The position numbers and the translations under genes are program-made. Positions 27,869-38,172 of a stretch of 64,000 nucleotides of DNA are shown one piece after another. Every line of letters starts with the position of its first letter. The stretch's first letter is position 1. Under the pieces are notes generated by a model. It had not been told where the DNA came from and did not search any database. It saw only the letters and a list, made by a program, of their open reading frames with translations. This DNA comes from Pedobacter sp. R20-19 (GTDB lineage: Bacteria > Bacteroidota > Bacteroidia > Sphingobacteriales > Sphingobacteriaceae): NCBI RefSeq assembly GCF_000708265.2, contig NZ_JCKI01000002.1:310001-374000 (forward strand), in the 5' to 3' direction.

Positions 27869-28852
27869 TTACTGCACAAGCAAATTGCAGCCTCTGATAT
27901 CAGCATTGTCAAACCTGCCTAAAACTTCAAAACTATTGTCAGCATTTATTTTACCCAAATCCTGCGTGGCGATGAAAGAGCAAGAATTAATATTGGCCAG
28001 GTCAATTACATTAATTCCCCCTGTTTTTCCTTTAGGAATTAATGTTAAAGGATCATTGGTATCCCGGATTAATACTTTCATCCAGCCTGGAAATTGAAAA
28101 ATGCCCTCACCCAAAGAATAAGCCTGTGAAAGCAATTCAGTCATGCCATATTCACTGTGAATAGCAGGTACGCCAAAGCCTTCAGTTAATTGCTGGTGAA
28201 GTTCTTCCCGAACCATTTCTTTTCTTCGGCCTTTCATACCACCTGTTTCCATTACGATAAGGTTAGGAAAACTGAGATCAAATTTCTCTACAAAATCTAG
28301 TAAGGCATAAGTTACACCAATTAAAACAGTTGGTTGACTCTTGTTTTTAAGATCCGTTAAGGTTTTTAAAAGATCATCATGGTTATCTAAAAAATACCCA
28401 CTCTGTGGATGACCACTTTTTTCAATCAGATCATTAACCATATAAATTAAAGATGAGCCTGATCTTTGTTGGTAGGAGGGAAGCAAAGCGAGAAAACAGT
28501 AGTTAGATACGTTGCCATAAAAATGATCAAAAGCACGCAAGTAGCTTTGCTCATATAGAGCCACATCTGTTACATGGTGGCTGCTTTGACTCATTCCCGT
28601 AGTGCCCGAACTGCTAAAAATTACCTCAACAGGATTTTGATTACTTAAGATTTGATGCGTTTTGAAAAAAACAATGGGCAGAAAGGGAATCTGTTCAATG
28701 GTTGATATCTGGTTGACATCAATCTTTAAATGATGGATATATTCGCGATAAACCTGGCAATTTTTTGCCTGCAATTTAAAGGTAGCTAAAGCCTGGTTTT
28801 GAAAAGCCTGTGCATCATTTATTGCAAAAATATCTGTTGGTATAGAATTCAC
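27869..28852 (-). CDS. LuxE-like acyl-protein synthetase / acyltransferase
   Basis: A 327-residue member of the LuxE acyl-protein synthetase family, relatives of adenylate-forming enzymes. It carries the adenylation P-loop-like VIFSSSGTTGMSQS, GSSLIYMVNDLI, VIMETGGMKGRRKEMVREELH (read here as LIVMETGGMKGRR) and the EYGMTELLSQAYS motif comparable to the A5 region. In luminous bacteria LuxE activates fatty acids, but many bacteria have homologues near surface-polysaccharide or lipid genes. No luxCD partners are present, so the substrate is unknown. A small membrane protein and a penicillin acylase family gene lie just upstream on the same strand. Confidence 0.82.
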   Translation of the reverse strand: MNSIPTDIFAINDAQAFQNQALATFKLQAKNCQVYREYIHHLKIDVNQISTIEQIPFLPIVFFKTHQILSNQNPVEVIFSSSGTTGMSQSSHHVTDVALYEQSYLRAFDHFYGNVSNYCFLALLPSYQQRSGSSLIYMVNDLIEKSGHPQSGYFLDNHDDLLKTLTDLKNKSQPTVLIGVTYALLDFVEKFDLSFPNLIVMETGGMKGRRKEMVREELHQQLTEGFGVPAIHSEYGMTELLSQAYSLGEGIFQFPGWMKVLIRDTNDPLTLIPKGKTGGINVIDLANINSCSFIATQDLGKINADNSFEVLGRFDNADIRGCNLLVQ

Positions 28853-28871
28853 GCCGTAAAAGTACGAAGCC

Positions 28872-29231
28872 TTATGCTATTTTATCGTCAGTTTTTTTTG
28901 CAAGCATTGCCATTCTAAATTGATACCCACAATAACCACTAATGCCAGCCACCAAGCCGCTTAAAATTCCGGTTACCAATAGTAATGCCCACCATAGCTT
29001 TACACCGGTCATCACCGCTACCCGGCTGGCCAGCAAGTTATCATTGGGTAAGCTTTTAAATAGCGAATAGCCAATCCACAATAAGCATATGGCGAAGAAA
29101 GAATGCCAGAAGGCAATTTTGCCAGTTTTACCTATAATGCCACAAGTGGCAAAGGCTACAACAATAATAACCCACCAAGGTGCAATCATTTGAAGCAGAA
29201 AGCAGATGATGACAATAACAATGAAAACCAT
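28872..29231 (-). CDS. small integral membrane protein, unknown function
   Basis: A 119-residue protein with about four hydrophobic segments (roughly 1-20, 22-33, 40-58 and 78-100) and a short charged C-terminus. No catalytic motif is visible. It lies 6 bp downstream of the penicillin acylase family gene and 19 bp upstream of the LuxE-like gene, so the three probably form an operon. I do not recognise the family. Confidence 0.75.
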   Translation of the reverse strand: MVFIVIVIICFLLQMIAPWWVIIVVAFATCGIIGKTGKIAFWHSFFAICLLWIGYSLFKSLPNDNLLASRVAVMTGVKLWWALLLVTGILSGLVAGISGYCGYQFRMAMLAKKTDDKIA

Positions 29232-29237
29232 TTTAAA

Positions 29238-31670
29238 TTATTTAGAAATTTTTAAACGAGAGATAACTTTGCCAGACTGATCATCTGGTGTTTGCATATA
29301 AAACAAATCATATAAATGACCACTTGCCCAGGTATCAAGCATATTATCATAAAACTTGCTGCCTGGATTACCAGATTGCCCGCCGGGATAAACGCCATGT
29401 CCTTTAGGGTTTTTACCAAGTTCAATCACCATCCTCCAGGATGGACCATTGGTTTCGCTTAAGGCATTTATAGTGCTTTTTGCACCGCCGACTTGTAATA
29501 CTTTGGATCCGAATCCTGGTATTTTTGCTAAGTGTGGCACATTACTTTGTTTTACATTAGACCATCTCCAGTCTTTATTTATCGGTCCAAATCTACGTTC
29601 CAAACTATCACAGCTATATTTGAAAGATTCATTAACCAAATCTGAAAGCGTTTCTTTCTGACTGGTGTTTACATTATCGTACCATTTGGCTGCAGGTTCT
29701 TTTAAGATCATTTCAACTGTGCGGTCTCTGGAAGGATAGCGCATAGGAACACCTTTAACCGTAAATTCATCATCCCAGATATCAAATGCCAAGCGTTTGG
29801 TCCAGATTTCAAAAATACTGGCAGCAATTTCATCTGCATCGTAACGTTTATTCCACTTGGTTACATAACTTAAAGCCTCTTTTTGCGTAGCGTTTAACTT
29901 TTCAGGATTTAAGAGTGGTAATACTGCCGGAATCAGGTTTTCGGCCAGAATGCTGTAATTATCAGTTTGCATCAGTCTGATGCTATCCAGCGTAGCTTTA
30001 TTCATTGCCGTTAACCGATCGTTAATTCGCTTTCCTCGTTCATAAGGTGAGAATTCCCAATTAAGATAATAAGGATAACTTTGATCGGTTGAAGATTGAT
30101 TAGCCGAACTTACGAAACCTCTTGGTGGGTTTTTTACAGTCGGATTTTGCGAAGCCGGAATCCAGCCATGCCAATCATATGCCGGATCGGTACCATCCAG
30201 AATAAATTTTCCCTGGTTTTTCCATTTAAGCGGGAACTTGCCATTCGGTGTAATGGCGATATCATTATCCACACTTGCAAAAACAAAGTTTTGAGCCGGT
30301 GCGGTATAGTATGTTAATGCTTTTCTATAATCATTGTAGTTTTTGCCCCGGTTCAGGTAGTAAAAAGTCATGAGTTCGTTTGAACGGTCATGTGCAATCC
30401 ATCGTAAAGCATCACCCACGGGCACGCTGTTCGCTTTAACAAAATTTGATTTTTGAAGGTAAACCACAGGTCCTTGATGCGTATAGTAAACGGTATCAAT
30501 AAGATCCTTACTTCCACGAATTTTAATCACCTCCAGGCGTTTGGTTGTTTTATTCCATTTGTTATTGTACCAGTATTCATTGTGAGAACTATCTTTAAAT
30601 TTGATTTGATAGAAATCAAGAACATCTGCAGCAACGTTGGTAACACCCCAGGCAATTCTTTGGTTAAAGCCTATGATAATTCCAGGCGCACCAGGAAGAG
30701 AAACACCATAAGTATTAATGCCTGGTGCATGTAACTGAATCTGATACCAGATAGAAGGCAAACTTAACTCCAGATGTGGATCATTGGCTAAAATCGGATA
30801 TCCTGATGCTGTTTTACTTCCGGAGAGTGCCCAGTTATTACTGCCTATGCCTTCTACTTTTTCTTTTGTTCGCACATCACCAGTTTGAGATGCAGTAAAA
30901 CTTTCGGGGGTTTTAGGAATGGGTAATTGTGTAAAATTCCACTTTGTGCCAACTGGAATAATGGGATCTTCTTTAAAAGGATAATCAGGAAAAAGATTTT
31001 TTGTGATTTCAGGGCCAAATTTTTTAAGAATATTAGTCATGTAAAATTCATCTGATCCCATAGCCAGAATGGCCGACATTTGTTTTAATAAAAGTGCACA
31101 TTTTAATGGCGTCCAGTTTTCAGGCTTAAAGTCTAATATTTTATATTCTAAAGGGTAATTTGAATGCGACAAGGTTTTTATATATGCGTTAATTCCCTCC
31201 GTGTATGCCAAAATCATTTCTTTTGATTTTGGATCGGCCATCATCCCCTTAAGCGAGTTTTCAGCACCATATACCATACCCATTCTACGTTGATAACGGT
31301 CGCTTTCCCTGGCAGGTTCTGATACCACTACTTCACTAATTCTGCCAGCGGCAAACCGGGTTTGAAAATCCATTTGCCAAAGGCGGTGCATGGCGGTTAC
31401 ATAGCCCTGAGCCAGATAAAGATCGTGATCATTCTGTGCAAAAATATGCGGAATCATTTTGTCATCAAAAACGATTTCAACCTGATCTATTGTACCCTTA
31501 ATCTTCACCTTATGGTTGAACATAAAATGATTATTCTCTGCATTTTGCCAAAAACCCATAAAGGGGTTTAAAAACTTAAGAACAGGGGGAGCACTTCCAA
31601 TTTTTGTATTAAATAGGAAAGCCAGACTTATAGGTATAATGATGCAAAATATTGCTTTTAATTTATTCAT
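29238..31670 (-). CDS. penicillin acylase family protein (Ntn hydrolase)
   Basis: An 810-residue secreted amidase precursor of the penicillin/cephalosporin acylase family, including acyl-homoserine-lactone acylases. An N-terminal hydrophobic segment (about 5-22) directs export. The alpha region contains FDDKMIPHIFAQNDHDLYLAQGY. Autocleavage is expected before Ser277 in GIGSNNWALSG, which becomes the nucleophile of the beta chain. NDPHLELSLPSIWYQ, LPGAPGIIIGFNQRIAWGVTN and the late GGQSGNPGSKFYD are conserved family segments. The natural substrate is not readable from sequence; quorum-signal degradation and cell-wall amide hydrolysis are both possible. It leads a probable three-gene unit. Confidence 0.92.
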   Translation of the reverse strand: MNKLKAIFCIIIPISLAFLFNTKIGSAPPVLKFLNPFMGFWQNAENNHFMFNHKVKIKGTIDQVEIVFDDKMIPHIFAQNDHDLYLAQGYVTAMHRLWQMDFQTRFAAGRISEVVVSEPARESDRYQRRMGMVYGAENSLKGMMADPKSKEMILAYTEGINAYIKTLSHSNYPLEYKILDFKPENWTPLKCALLLKQMSAILAMGSDEFYMTNILKKFGPEITKNLFPDYPFKEDPIIPVGTKWNFTQLPIPKTPESFTASQTGDVRTKEKVEGIGSNNWALSGSKTASGYPILANDPHLELSLPSIWYQIQLHAPGINTYGVSLPGAPGIIIGFNQRIAWGVTNVAADVLDFYQIKFKDSSHNEYWYNNKWNKTTKRLEVIKIRGSKDLIDTVYYTHQGPVVYLQKSNFVKANSVPVGDALRWIAHDRSNELMTFYYLNRGKNYNDYRKALTYYTAPAQNFVFASVDNDIAITPNGKFPLKWKNQGKFILDGTDPAYDWHGWIPASQNPTVKNPPRGFVSSANQSSTDQSYPYYLNWEFSPYERGKRINDRLTAMNKATLDSIRLMQTDNYSILAENLIPAVLPLLNPEKLNATQKEALSYVTKWNKRYDADEIAASIFEIWTKRLAFDIWDDEFTVKGVPMRYPSRDRTVEMILKEPAAKWYDNVNTSQKETLSDLVNESFKYSCDSLERRFGPINKDWRWSNVKQSNVPHLAKIPGFGSKVLQVGGAKSTINALSETNGPSWRMVIELGKNPKGHGVYPGGQSGNPGSKFYDNMLDTWASGHLYDLFYMQTPDDQSGKVISRLKISK

Positions 31671-31797
31671 GATGATTAGCTAAGATCTCAAGATTACTAA
31701 GATAAAGTAAACTGACAAATTATAATGATTGCAAAATACAACAAACTGAATGTCAATCAAAATTATTAATTCATACGTAAATATTACATCCTTATTG

Positions 31798-31829
31798 TTT
31801 GTGAATCTAAAAAAAAGCATTTAAGTTTA
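31798..31829 (+). promoter_or_regulatory. candidate promoter of the TonB-dependent receptor gene
   Basis: TTTG (31798-31801), 20-bp spacer, TAAGTTTA (31822-31829), one base off TAnnTTTG. It lies 34 bp before the receptor ATG. Confidence 0.5.
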
Positions 31830-31863
31830 TATAACTAATAATACAAACCAAATACATCTATTT

Positions 31864-34743
31864 ATGAGCAGAATTATTACAAAGATCTTCTTTGTGTTAT
31901 TATTCATGTGCACAATTAACTCATTTGCAAAGGCACAAAGTGTTACGGTTACAGGAATCGTGAAAGACAGACAATCAAAAGAAGGGGTGGCAGGCGTAAG
32001 CCTTACCATTAAAGGACAATCTGGGGGTACGGCTTCTACCTCAAATGGAACCTTTAGCTTTTCAACTTCAGCAAAACTTCCTTTTACGCTGGTTGCATCT
32101 TCTGTAGGATATGGTACCGTAGAGCAGCAAATTACCAATGCCACTACCGGAATTAATATAGAGATGGAGACAGCAGTACTTTTAGGTGGCGATGTAGTTG
32201 TTTCCGCATCCAGAACTCCCGAACGGATCCTTGAATCGCCGGTTTCCATTGAGCGGATGAGTGCCGCCACCATTAGAGAAATTGCTGCCCCCTCATTTTA
32301 TGATGCCTTAAACAATATGAAAGGTGTGGAAAGTAGTATGCAAAGCTTAACTTTTAAATCAATTAATACGAGAGGTTTTAATTCTAACGGAAATACGCGG
32401 TTTAACCAATATATAGATGGTATGGATAATCAGGCCCCCGGTCTGAATTTTTCTGTAGGTAATATTGTGGGCATCACTGAGCTGGATATTGATAACGTAG
32501 AGCTTTTACCAGGTGCATCTTCTGCATTGTATGGTGCCGGCGGCATCAATGGAACCTTGTTAATGACTTCTAAAGATCCATTTAAGTATCAAGGAGCTAG
32601 TTTTCAATATAAATCTGGTGTTAACCATGTAAATGATGATAACAGCAGTGTACAACCTTTTAATCAACTTGATGTAAGGTTGGCTAAATCATGGAACAAA
32701 AAATTTGGCGTGAAGGCTGCCTTTTCATTCCTTCAGGCAAAAGACTGGTTTGGAAATAACTATTCTAACTTTGACCGGAATGCCAGAACAGCAAAAACAG
32801 GTGATCGTAACAGTGATACAAACTATGATGGTGTCAATGTGTATGGAGATGAGGTAAGTCAGAATATGCGTAATGTTGCGCAAAGTGTAGTAGCTGCCGG
32901 AACGGCTACTTATGTTCGGAACTATGGTTTAGCTACAGGAGGATTGGTTCCCAGCCAAACTCAAATTAATACCTTTTTAGCCTCAAATGCTCAAACCCAG
33001 CCCTTTTATGTAGGCTTAAATACACCCGGTTTAATTCCAAATCAAAATGTGTCCAGAACGGGTTATAATGAATCAGATCTGGTGGATTATGATACTAAAT
33101 CTCTTAAGGCATCCGGAGCGGTTTATTATAATTTTACCAGCACCATTCAGGCAGTAGCACAGGCCAACTGGGGAACAGGAACCTCTGTTTATACAGGCTC
33201 TGATCGTTATTCTTTAAGGAACTTCAATATTGGTCAATATAAAATTGAATTGAAAGGGCAGGATTTTTATTTAAAAGGATACACCACCCAGGAGCGTTCA
33301 GGAGATTCATATATTTCTTCCATTTTGGGTAGTTATATTAATGAGGTTTCTAAACCATCAACCACCTGGTTTCCACAATACATTGGTAATTATGTAGGGG
33401 CTAGGGCTGCCGGACAAAGCGATGCCGCGGCACAGGTAATTGCCCGTAATGCGGCCAACCAAGGAAGGTTTTTGCCTGGTAGTGCTGAATATGAAGCTGC
33501 TAAAAATACCATTATGAATACCACAATCAGTGCTACATCAATCAATAGCACAGATCCGACAAAAAGTGTTTATGGCGCAAAATTCGATGATAAATCCAAC
33601 CTCTATCACTATGAGGGCATGTATAATTTTACCAATGCATTTAACAATGTAGTAGAATTTCAGGTCGGTGCATCCTATCGTTTGTATGATCTTAATTCTG
33701 CCGGAACCATCTTTAATGATTTAAACGAATCTATTGATATTAATGAGTATGGCGCATTTGCTCAGGTGGGTAAAAAAATGCTTAATGATAAATTAAAGGT
33801 CACTTTTGCAGGTAGATATGATAAAAGCCAAAATTTTGAAGGCCGCTTTACACCGCGAATCACCGGCGTATTTACGGTAGCTAAAAACAATAATATCAGG
33901 GTGTCTTACCAAACCGGATACCGCAATCCAACTACTCAAAACCAGTACATTGATCTTTCTGTAGGTGGTGGATCGCAACGCCTGATTGGCGGTTTGCCCG
34001 AAATTATTTTTGGAAAATATAAATTAGATAGCAATAAGCCCTATACTGATGTGAGTTATCGTGCTTTTCTGTCATCTGCAGCTACAGGTACAGCCAATCC
34101 GGCGTTGTTACAACAATATACATTTGATACCAGGGGCGTTCGCCCAGAAAGTGTGCAGTCTTATGAACTGGGCTACAAAGGTTTAATTATGCCTAACCTC
34201 TTGGTTGATGCCTATGGTTATTACAATATTTATAAAGACTTTATTACCGCTGTTGATGTTTATCAAAACGTGGGTACGCTTGCCAGTCCAACTTTTGTGA
34301 AATTTGGTGTTCCTGTTAATGCAGCAGGAGAAGTTACTTCCTATGGAGCAGCTTTAGGATTGGATTATCTGATTAATAAGTGGACTTTAAGCGGAAACGT
34401 TTCATACAATCAGATTGGCGATTTACCGGTAAACTACATCAATGATTTTAATACGCCGAAAATTCGTTTTAACCTGGGTTTAGGCAACAGAGAAATTATT
34501 AAAAACTTTGGTTTTAATTTATCTTACCGCTGGCAGGATAAATTCTACTGGAATTCTTCATTTGCTTCGGGCGATGTTCCGGCATATAGCTCGCTTGATG
34601 CACAGGTGAGTTTACAAATCCCTTCTGTTAAATCTGCCATTAAGTTAGGTGGATCGAACGTGATGAATAAATATTACATCACCTCATACGGCAATCCTGC
34701 AGCAGGAGCTATTTACTACATATCTTATTCTTTTAATCCTTAA
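31864..34743 (+). CDS. TonB-dependent outer-membrane receptor with carboxypeptidase-like N-terminal domain
   Basis: A 959-residue outer-membrane transporter. A signal peptide (1-25, ending AKAQS) is followed by a carboxypeptidase regulatory-like domain (about 25-105, TGIVKDRQSKEGVAGVSLTI), a plug domain (about 115-235, VVVSASRTPERILESPVSIERM through LLPGASSALYGAGGINGTLL), and a 22-strand barrel ending in an aromatic-rich C-terminus (YYISYSFNP). No SusD-like lipoprotein follows, so this is not a Sus-type polysaccharide pair. The substrate is unknown. It has its own promoter and terminator. Confidence 0.93.
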   Translation: MSRIITKIFFVLLFMCTINSFAKAQSVTVTGIVKDRQSKEGVAGVSLTIKGQSGGTASTSNGTFSFSTSAKLPFTLVASSVGYGTVEQQITNATTGINIEMETAVLLGGDVVVSASRTPERILESPVSIERMSAATIREIAAPSFYDALNNMKGVESSMQSLTFKSINTRGFNSNGNTRFNQYIDGMDNQAPGLNFSVGNIVGITELDIDNVELLPGASSALYGAGGINGTLLMTSKDPFKYQGASFQYKSGVNHVNDDNSSVQPFNQLDVRLAKSWNKKFGVKAAFSFLQAKDWFGNNYSNFDRNARTAKTGDRNSDTNYDGVNVYGDEVSQNMRNVAQSVVAAGTATYVRNYGLATGGLVPSQTQINTFLASNAQTQPFYVGLNTPGLIPNQNVSRTGYNESDLVDYDTKSLKASGAVYYNFTSTIQAVAQANWGTGTSVYTGSDRYSLRNFNIGQYKIELKGQDFYLKGYTTQERSGDSYISSILGSYINEVSKPSTTWFPQYIGNYVGARAAGQSDAAAQVIARNAANQGRFLPGSAEYEAAKNTIMNTTISATSINSTDPTKSVYGAKFDDKSNLYHYEGMYNFTNAFNNVVEFQVGASYRLYDLNSAGTIFNDLNESIDINEYGAFAQVGKKMLNDKLKVTFAGRYDKSQNFEGRFTPRITGVFTVAKNNNIRVSYQTGYRNPTTQNQYIDLSVGGGSQRLIGGLPEIIFGKYKLDSNKPYTDVSYRAFLSSAATGTANPALLQQYTFDTRGVRPESVQSYELGYKGLIMPNLLVDAYGYYNIYKDFITAVDVYQNVGTLASPTFVKFGVPVNAAGEVTSYGAALGLDYLINKWTLSGNVSYNQIGDLPVNYINDFNTPKIRFNLGLGNREIIKNFGFNLSYRWQDKFYWNSSFASGDVPAYSSLDAQVSLQIPSVKSAIKLGGSNVMNKYYITSYGNPAAGAIYYISYSFNP

Positions 34744-34767
34744 CGACAGGTAAAAAATTACAATGCC

Positions 34768-34798
34768 ACCCGGTGCCTCATCAGTATCGGGTTTTTTT
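34768..34798 (+). terminator. terminator after the first TonB receptor gene
   Basis: Short stem ACCCGG (34768-34773) / TCGGGT (34787-34792, one G-U pair), 13-nt loop, followed by a run of seven T. Confidence 0.65.
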
Positions 34799-34894
34799 AT
34801 GGTGCTTATTTCAACATTCAAGGCATTATTTTTGATTAATGTTTCGCACATTTACAAAACAAAAAAACTAAAGTAAATCTCATTAGCCAAAGCA

Positions 34895-35521
34895 ATGAAA
34901 AAAGTATTTATCCTGATTGCCATTAGTCTCTCACTAGCCGCATGTAACAGCAAACAAAAGAATGATAGTTCAAATCATGAGCAAGATACCAGCATAACTT
35001 CAATGGAGCAAAATCAGCAAAAAAGCCCGATTGTAGCTGGCGATAGTATTGTTTGGGACAAAGTTCCAGCACTAGATAATATTGGCAAATTTCCATTTTT
35101 TGCACCAACTGGTGAATTGGTTATGGCAGATGCTCAAAATGGATTATCTGAAATTTTCGATTATGCAGTATTCAATAACTATATCGGGAGTGGAATATAT
35201 CCAACAAAAGGTAAGTTAGGAATTCTGGCGTTTGAAGACCATCAGGGCAAACCCTTTAATAAGTTGCTATTTGATGATACATTTGATGAATGGATAGAGA
35301 AATTAGGTGCGCCAATGATTTATGAAGGCACCTTTCCATCCAATGAAGAAGCTAAAAAAAAGCTTCATGAAAATCTGTTTAATGGCAAAAAAAGAACACT
35401 TGGCTTAACTGATGACGAACCCTTTGCGATATATGTATTTAAGAATGAAGGTAAGAAATATGTGATAAATGTTCAATCCAGTTCTGCGCAGGGAAAAGTT
35501 TTTGTGATGGAACTAAAATAG
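34895..35521 (+). CDS. lipoprotein of unknown function
   Basis: A 208-residue precursor with a lipoprotein signal MKKVFILIAISLSLAACNS (lipobox LAAC, Cys17). A Ser/Asp/Gln-rich linker to about residue 45 is followed by a compact domain with repeated acidic-aromatic patterns (FDDTFDEWIEKLG, GLTDDEPFAIYVFKNEGKKYVINV). I recognise no named family. It stands alone between the TonB receptor and the GH31 gene. Confidence 0.72.
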   Translation: MKKVFILIAISLSLAACNSKQKNDSSNHEQDTSITSMEQNQQKSPIVAGDSIVWDKVPALDNIGKFPFFAPTGELVMADAQNGLSEIFDYAVFNNYIGSGIYPTKGKLGILAFEDHQGKPFNKLLFDDTFDEWIEKLGAPMIYEGTFPSNEEAKKKLHENLFNGKKRTLGLTDDEPFAIYVFKNEGKKYVINVQSSSAQGKVFVMELK

Positions 35522-35650
35522 ATTTTTGGCTCTCAGACCAAACACACTGAAAAATCTATAGCTTGCTGTAAAAATATTTGTATAATAGTACTTTCTTAAG
35601 CACATCCCGGTTTAAGAGCTGATTTAAATTAAAATTTGAATAAATAAAGG

Positions 35651-38113
35651 ATGGAAGAGCAAAACGATAAGCTAAATGAGGTAAATGAACTGTTAGATAA
35701 GGAGCAGGAAATACAGCATTTAAATAATCCTGTTGATATATCGGTTAAACCAATTGTTAAGCAATATCTTGGTGCCGTAAAAAAAGTAAAAAAGGAAGGG
35801 AATCGATTTTATTTCTCTGATGGCGATGCAAGGGTTGAGATACGTGTAGTGAGTGATGAGATTATTCGGGTTCGTTTGGCACCACACGGTGTTTTTCTGG
35901 ATGATTTTTCTTATGCCGTACCCGAAGTAGATCAAAAGGTATCTGTATTTAAAATGCAGGAGCACGAAACTCATTATACCATATCTACCCATTCTGTTAC
36001 CTGTAAAATTGAAAAAGAAAATTTTCATATTTCCTTTTCTGATAACATTACCAATTTGGTAATGGTTGATGAGGCAAACTCCATGCATTGGGAAGAAAAT
36101 ACTGATTTTGGTGGTTATTATATTTATGCAACAAAAAAATGCCACCCTGAAGAAAACTTTTTCGGACTAGGAGATAAATCAGGAAATTTTAATCTTCGTG
36201 GCCGTCGTTTTGAAAACTGGAATACTGATGCCTATTCTTTCGGCTGGAACCAGGATCCACTGTACAGAACTATTCCTTTTTATATTGGGCTGCATAATGA
36301 AGTTGCATATGGCATTTTCTTCGACAATACATTTAAATCGTATTTCGATTTTGGTAGCGAAGATGTAAATAAAACTAGTTTCTGGGCAGACGGTGGCGAA
36401 TTGCAATATTATTATATTCACGGGCCACACATTATGGACGTGGTTAAACGTTATGCCAGCTTAACAGGAACACACCCAATGCCACCAAAATGGACGTTAG
36501 GTTATCAACAGTGTCGATGGAGTTATTATCCTGAAACAAAGGTTAAAGAAATTGCTAAGCAGTTCAGAGATCGAAAAATTCCTTGTGACGCCATTTACCT
36601 GGACATTGATTACATGGATGGCTATCGCTGTTTTACCTGGAATAAAAAATACTTTCCTGATCCACGCAGAATGATTAAGGAACTTTCAAATGATGGTTTC
36701 AAAACCGTAGTAATGATTGATCCGGGAATTAAGGTGGATGATGATTATTGGGTATTTAAAGAAGGAAAGGATAATAAATACTTCTGTAGAAGGAGTGATG
36801 ATTACTTTATGGAAGGCCATGTATGGCCAGGCCGTTGCCAGTTTCCCGATTTTACCAACCCAAAAGTGAGAAAATGGTGGGGTAAATTGTATGAGGAACT
36901 GGTGGATATGGGCGTTGCCGGTTTCTGGAATGACATGAATGAACCAGCTGTTTTTGGCTCCGGAACTTTCCCTAATGATGTTCGCCATAACTATGATGGC
37001 TATCGTGGATCGCACCGCAAAGCCCATAATGTTTACGGGATGCAAATGGTGCGCTCTACTTATGAAGGGCTTAAAAAACTCATGCGGAATAAACGTCCGT
37101 TTACCATAACCAGAGCAGGTTATTCAGGTATGCAGCGTTATGCTAGCGTGTGGACAGGGGATAACATTGCAACCTGGGAACACCTCAAAATTGGAAACAT
37201 TCAGTGCCAGCGCTTGTCTGTTTCCGGTGTGCCTTTTTGTGGAACGGATATAGGTGGCTTTAGTGGTGAACCTGATGGGGAATTGTTTACCCGCTGGATT
37301 CAGCTAGGTACTTTTTCGCCATTTATGCGAGCGCACTCTGCAGGTGATACAGCCGAGCGGGAACCCTGGAGTTTTGGTGAGTTTTTTGAAGATATTAACC
37401 GGAAATTTATTGAGCTTAGATATCGTCTGATGCCTTATCTGTATTCCGTTTTCTGGGAACATCACCGCTATGGTTTTCCAATTTTAAGGCCATTGGTAAT
37501 GTTGGAGCAGGAGAACATTAGCAACAGTTTCCGTCAGGATGAATTTTGCTATGGCGATAAATTATTAATTTGTCCTGTTTTAGAACAAGGTGCAATATCA
37601 AGAAAGGTTTATCTTCCAAAAGGAACATGGTACAACTTCTGGACAAATGAAGTTTTAGAGGGCGGAAATGAATATACAGTAGAAGCGAAAATTGACAGCA
37701 TGCCTATTTTTGTAAGAGCAGGTGCTGTGATACCAGAATATCCGGTGATGCAGTATGTAGATGAAAAGGCCATTACCGAAGTTTCTTTAAATATTTATAG
37801 CAGCGATTATGAGGTTAATTCATACATGTATGAAGATCATGGAGATACCTTTGCCTTTGAACAGGATATCTACCTGGAGAAAAAATTTACCGTAAAGGCA
37901 GATGCCAAAGTACTAAGGGTTAACCAAAGGATAGAAGGACTTTACACCCCAAATTATGAATTTTATGCGTGCCAGTTAATGGGGCTAAAGTTTCAGGTGA
38001 AAAAAATCATTGTTGATAATAAAGAGGTAAGCGATTATCAGGTAGATGATAAAAATGTGCTGCATTTCAAATGCCTTAAAAACTTCACAGAAATACAGAT
38101 TTTAAGTCTGTAA
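35651..38113 (+). CDS. glycoside hydrolase family 31, alpha-glucosidase
   Basis: An 820-residue GH31 enzyme. It has an N-terminal beta-sandwich, the (beta/alpha)8 domain with DAIYLDIDYMDGYRCFTW, the nucleophile Asp428 in GFWNDMNEP, the acid/base region WTGDNIATWEHL (Asp504 likely), then RAHSAGDTAEREPW and C-terminal beta domains. No signal peptide is seen (the N-terminus is hydrophilic, MEEQNDKLNE), so it probably acts in the cytoplasm on maltose, maltodextrin or glycogen-derived oligosaccharides. Its neighbour glgB, 59 bp downstream, supports a role in alpha-glucan metabolism. A 13-bp hairpin lies between them. Confidence 0.93.
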   Translation: MEEQNDKLNEVNELLDKEQEIQHLNNPVDISVKPIVKQYLGAVKKVKKEGNRFYFSDGDARVEIRVVSDEIIRVRLAPHGVFLDDFSYAVPEVDQKVSVFKMQEHETHYTISTHSVTCKIEKENFHISFSDNITNLVMVDEANSMHWEENTDFGGYYIYATKKCHPEENFFGLGDKSGNFNLRGRRFENWNTDAYSFGWNQDPLYRTIPFYIGLHNEVAYGIFFDNTFKSYFDFGSEDVNKTSFWADGGELQYYYIHGPHIMDVVKRYASLTGTHPMPPKWTLGYQQCRWSYYPETKVKEIAKQFRDRKIPCDAIYLDIDYMDGYRCFTWNKKYFPDPRRMIKELSNDGFKTVVMIDPGIKVDDDYWVFKEGKDNKYFCRRSDDYFMEGHVWPGRCQFPDFTNPKVRKWWGKLYEELVDMGVAGFWNDMNEPAVFGSGTFPNDVRHNYDGYRGSHRKAHNVYGMQMVRSTYEGLKKLMRNKRPFTITRAGYSGMQRYASVWTGDNIATWEHLKIGNIQCQRLSVSGVPFCGTDIGGFSGEPDGELFTRWIQLGTFSPFMRAHSAGDTAEREPWSFGEFFEDINRKFIELRYRLMPYLYSVFWEHHRYGFPILRPLVMLEQENISNSFRQDEFCYGDKLLICPVLEQGAISRKVYLPKGTWYNFWTNEVLEGGNEYTVEAKIDSMPIFVRAGAVIPEYPVMQYVDEKAITEVSLNIYSSDYEVNSYMYEDHGDTFAFEQDIYLEKKFTVKADAKVLRVNQRIEGLYTPNYEFYACQLMGLKFQVKKIIVDNKEVSDYQVDDKNVLHFKCLKNFTEIQILSL

Positions 38114-38117
38114 ATCT

Positions 38118-38153
38118 TTTAGCCCCAAACGCTGTTTAGAGTTTGGGGCTAAA
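38118..38153 (+). repeat. strong hairpin between the GH31 gene and glgB
   Basis: Perfect 13-bp stem (TTTAGCCCCAAAC 38118-38130, complement 38141-38153), 10-nt loop, but followed by AAATATAT-like sequence rather than a clean T run. It may be a partial terminator or an mRNA-stabilising stem. It covers the upstream TTG start at 38143, favouring ATG 38173 for glgB. Confidence 0.7.
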
Positions 38154-38172
38154 TATATCTAGTCAATTTACT

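Noticed and set aside
27869..28852. A luminescence (lux) gene
   Set aside because: No luxA, luxB, luxC or luxD nearby; LuxE-like enzymes are common in non-luminous bacteria.
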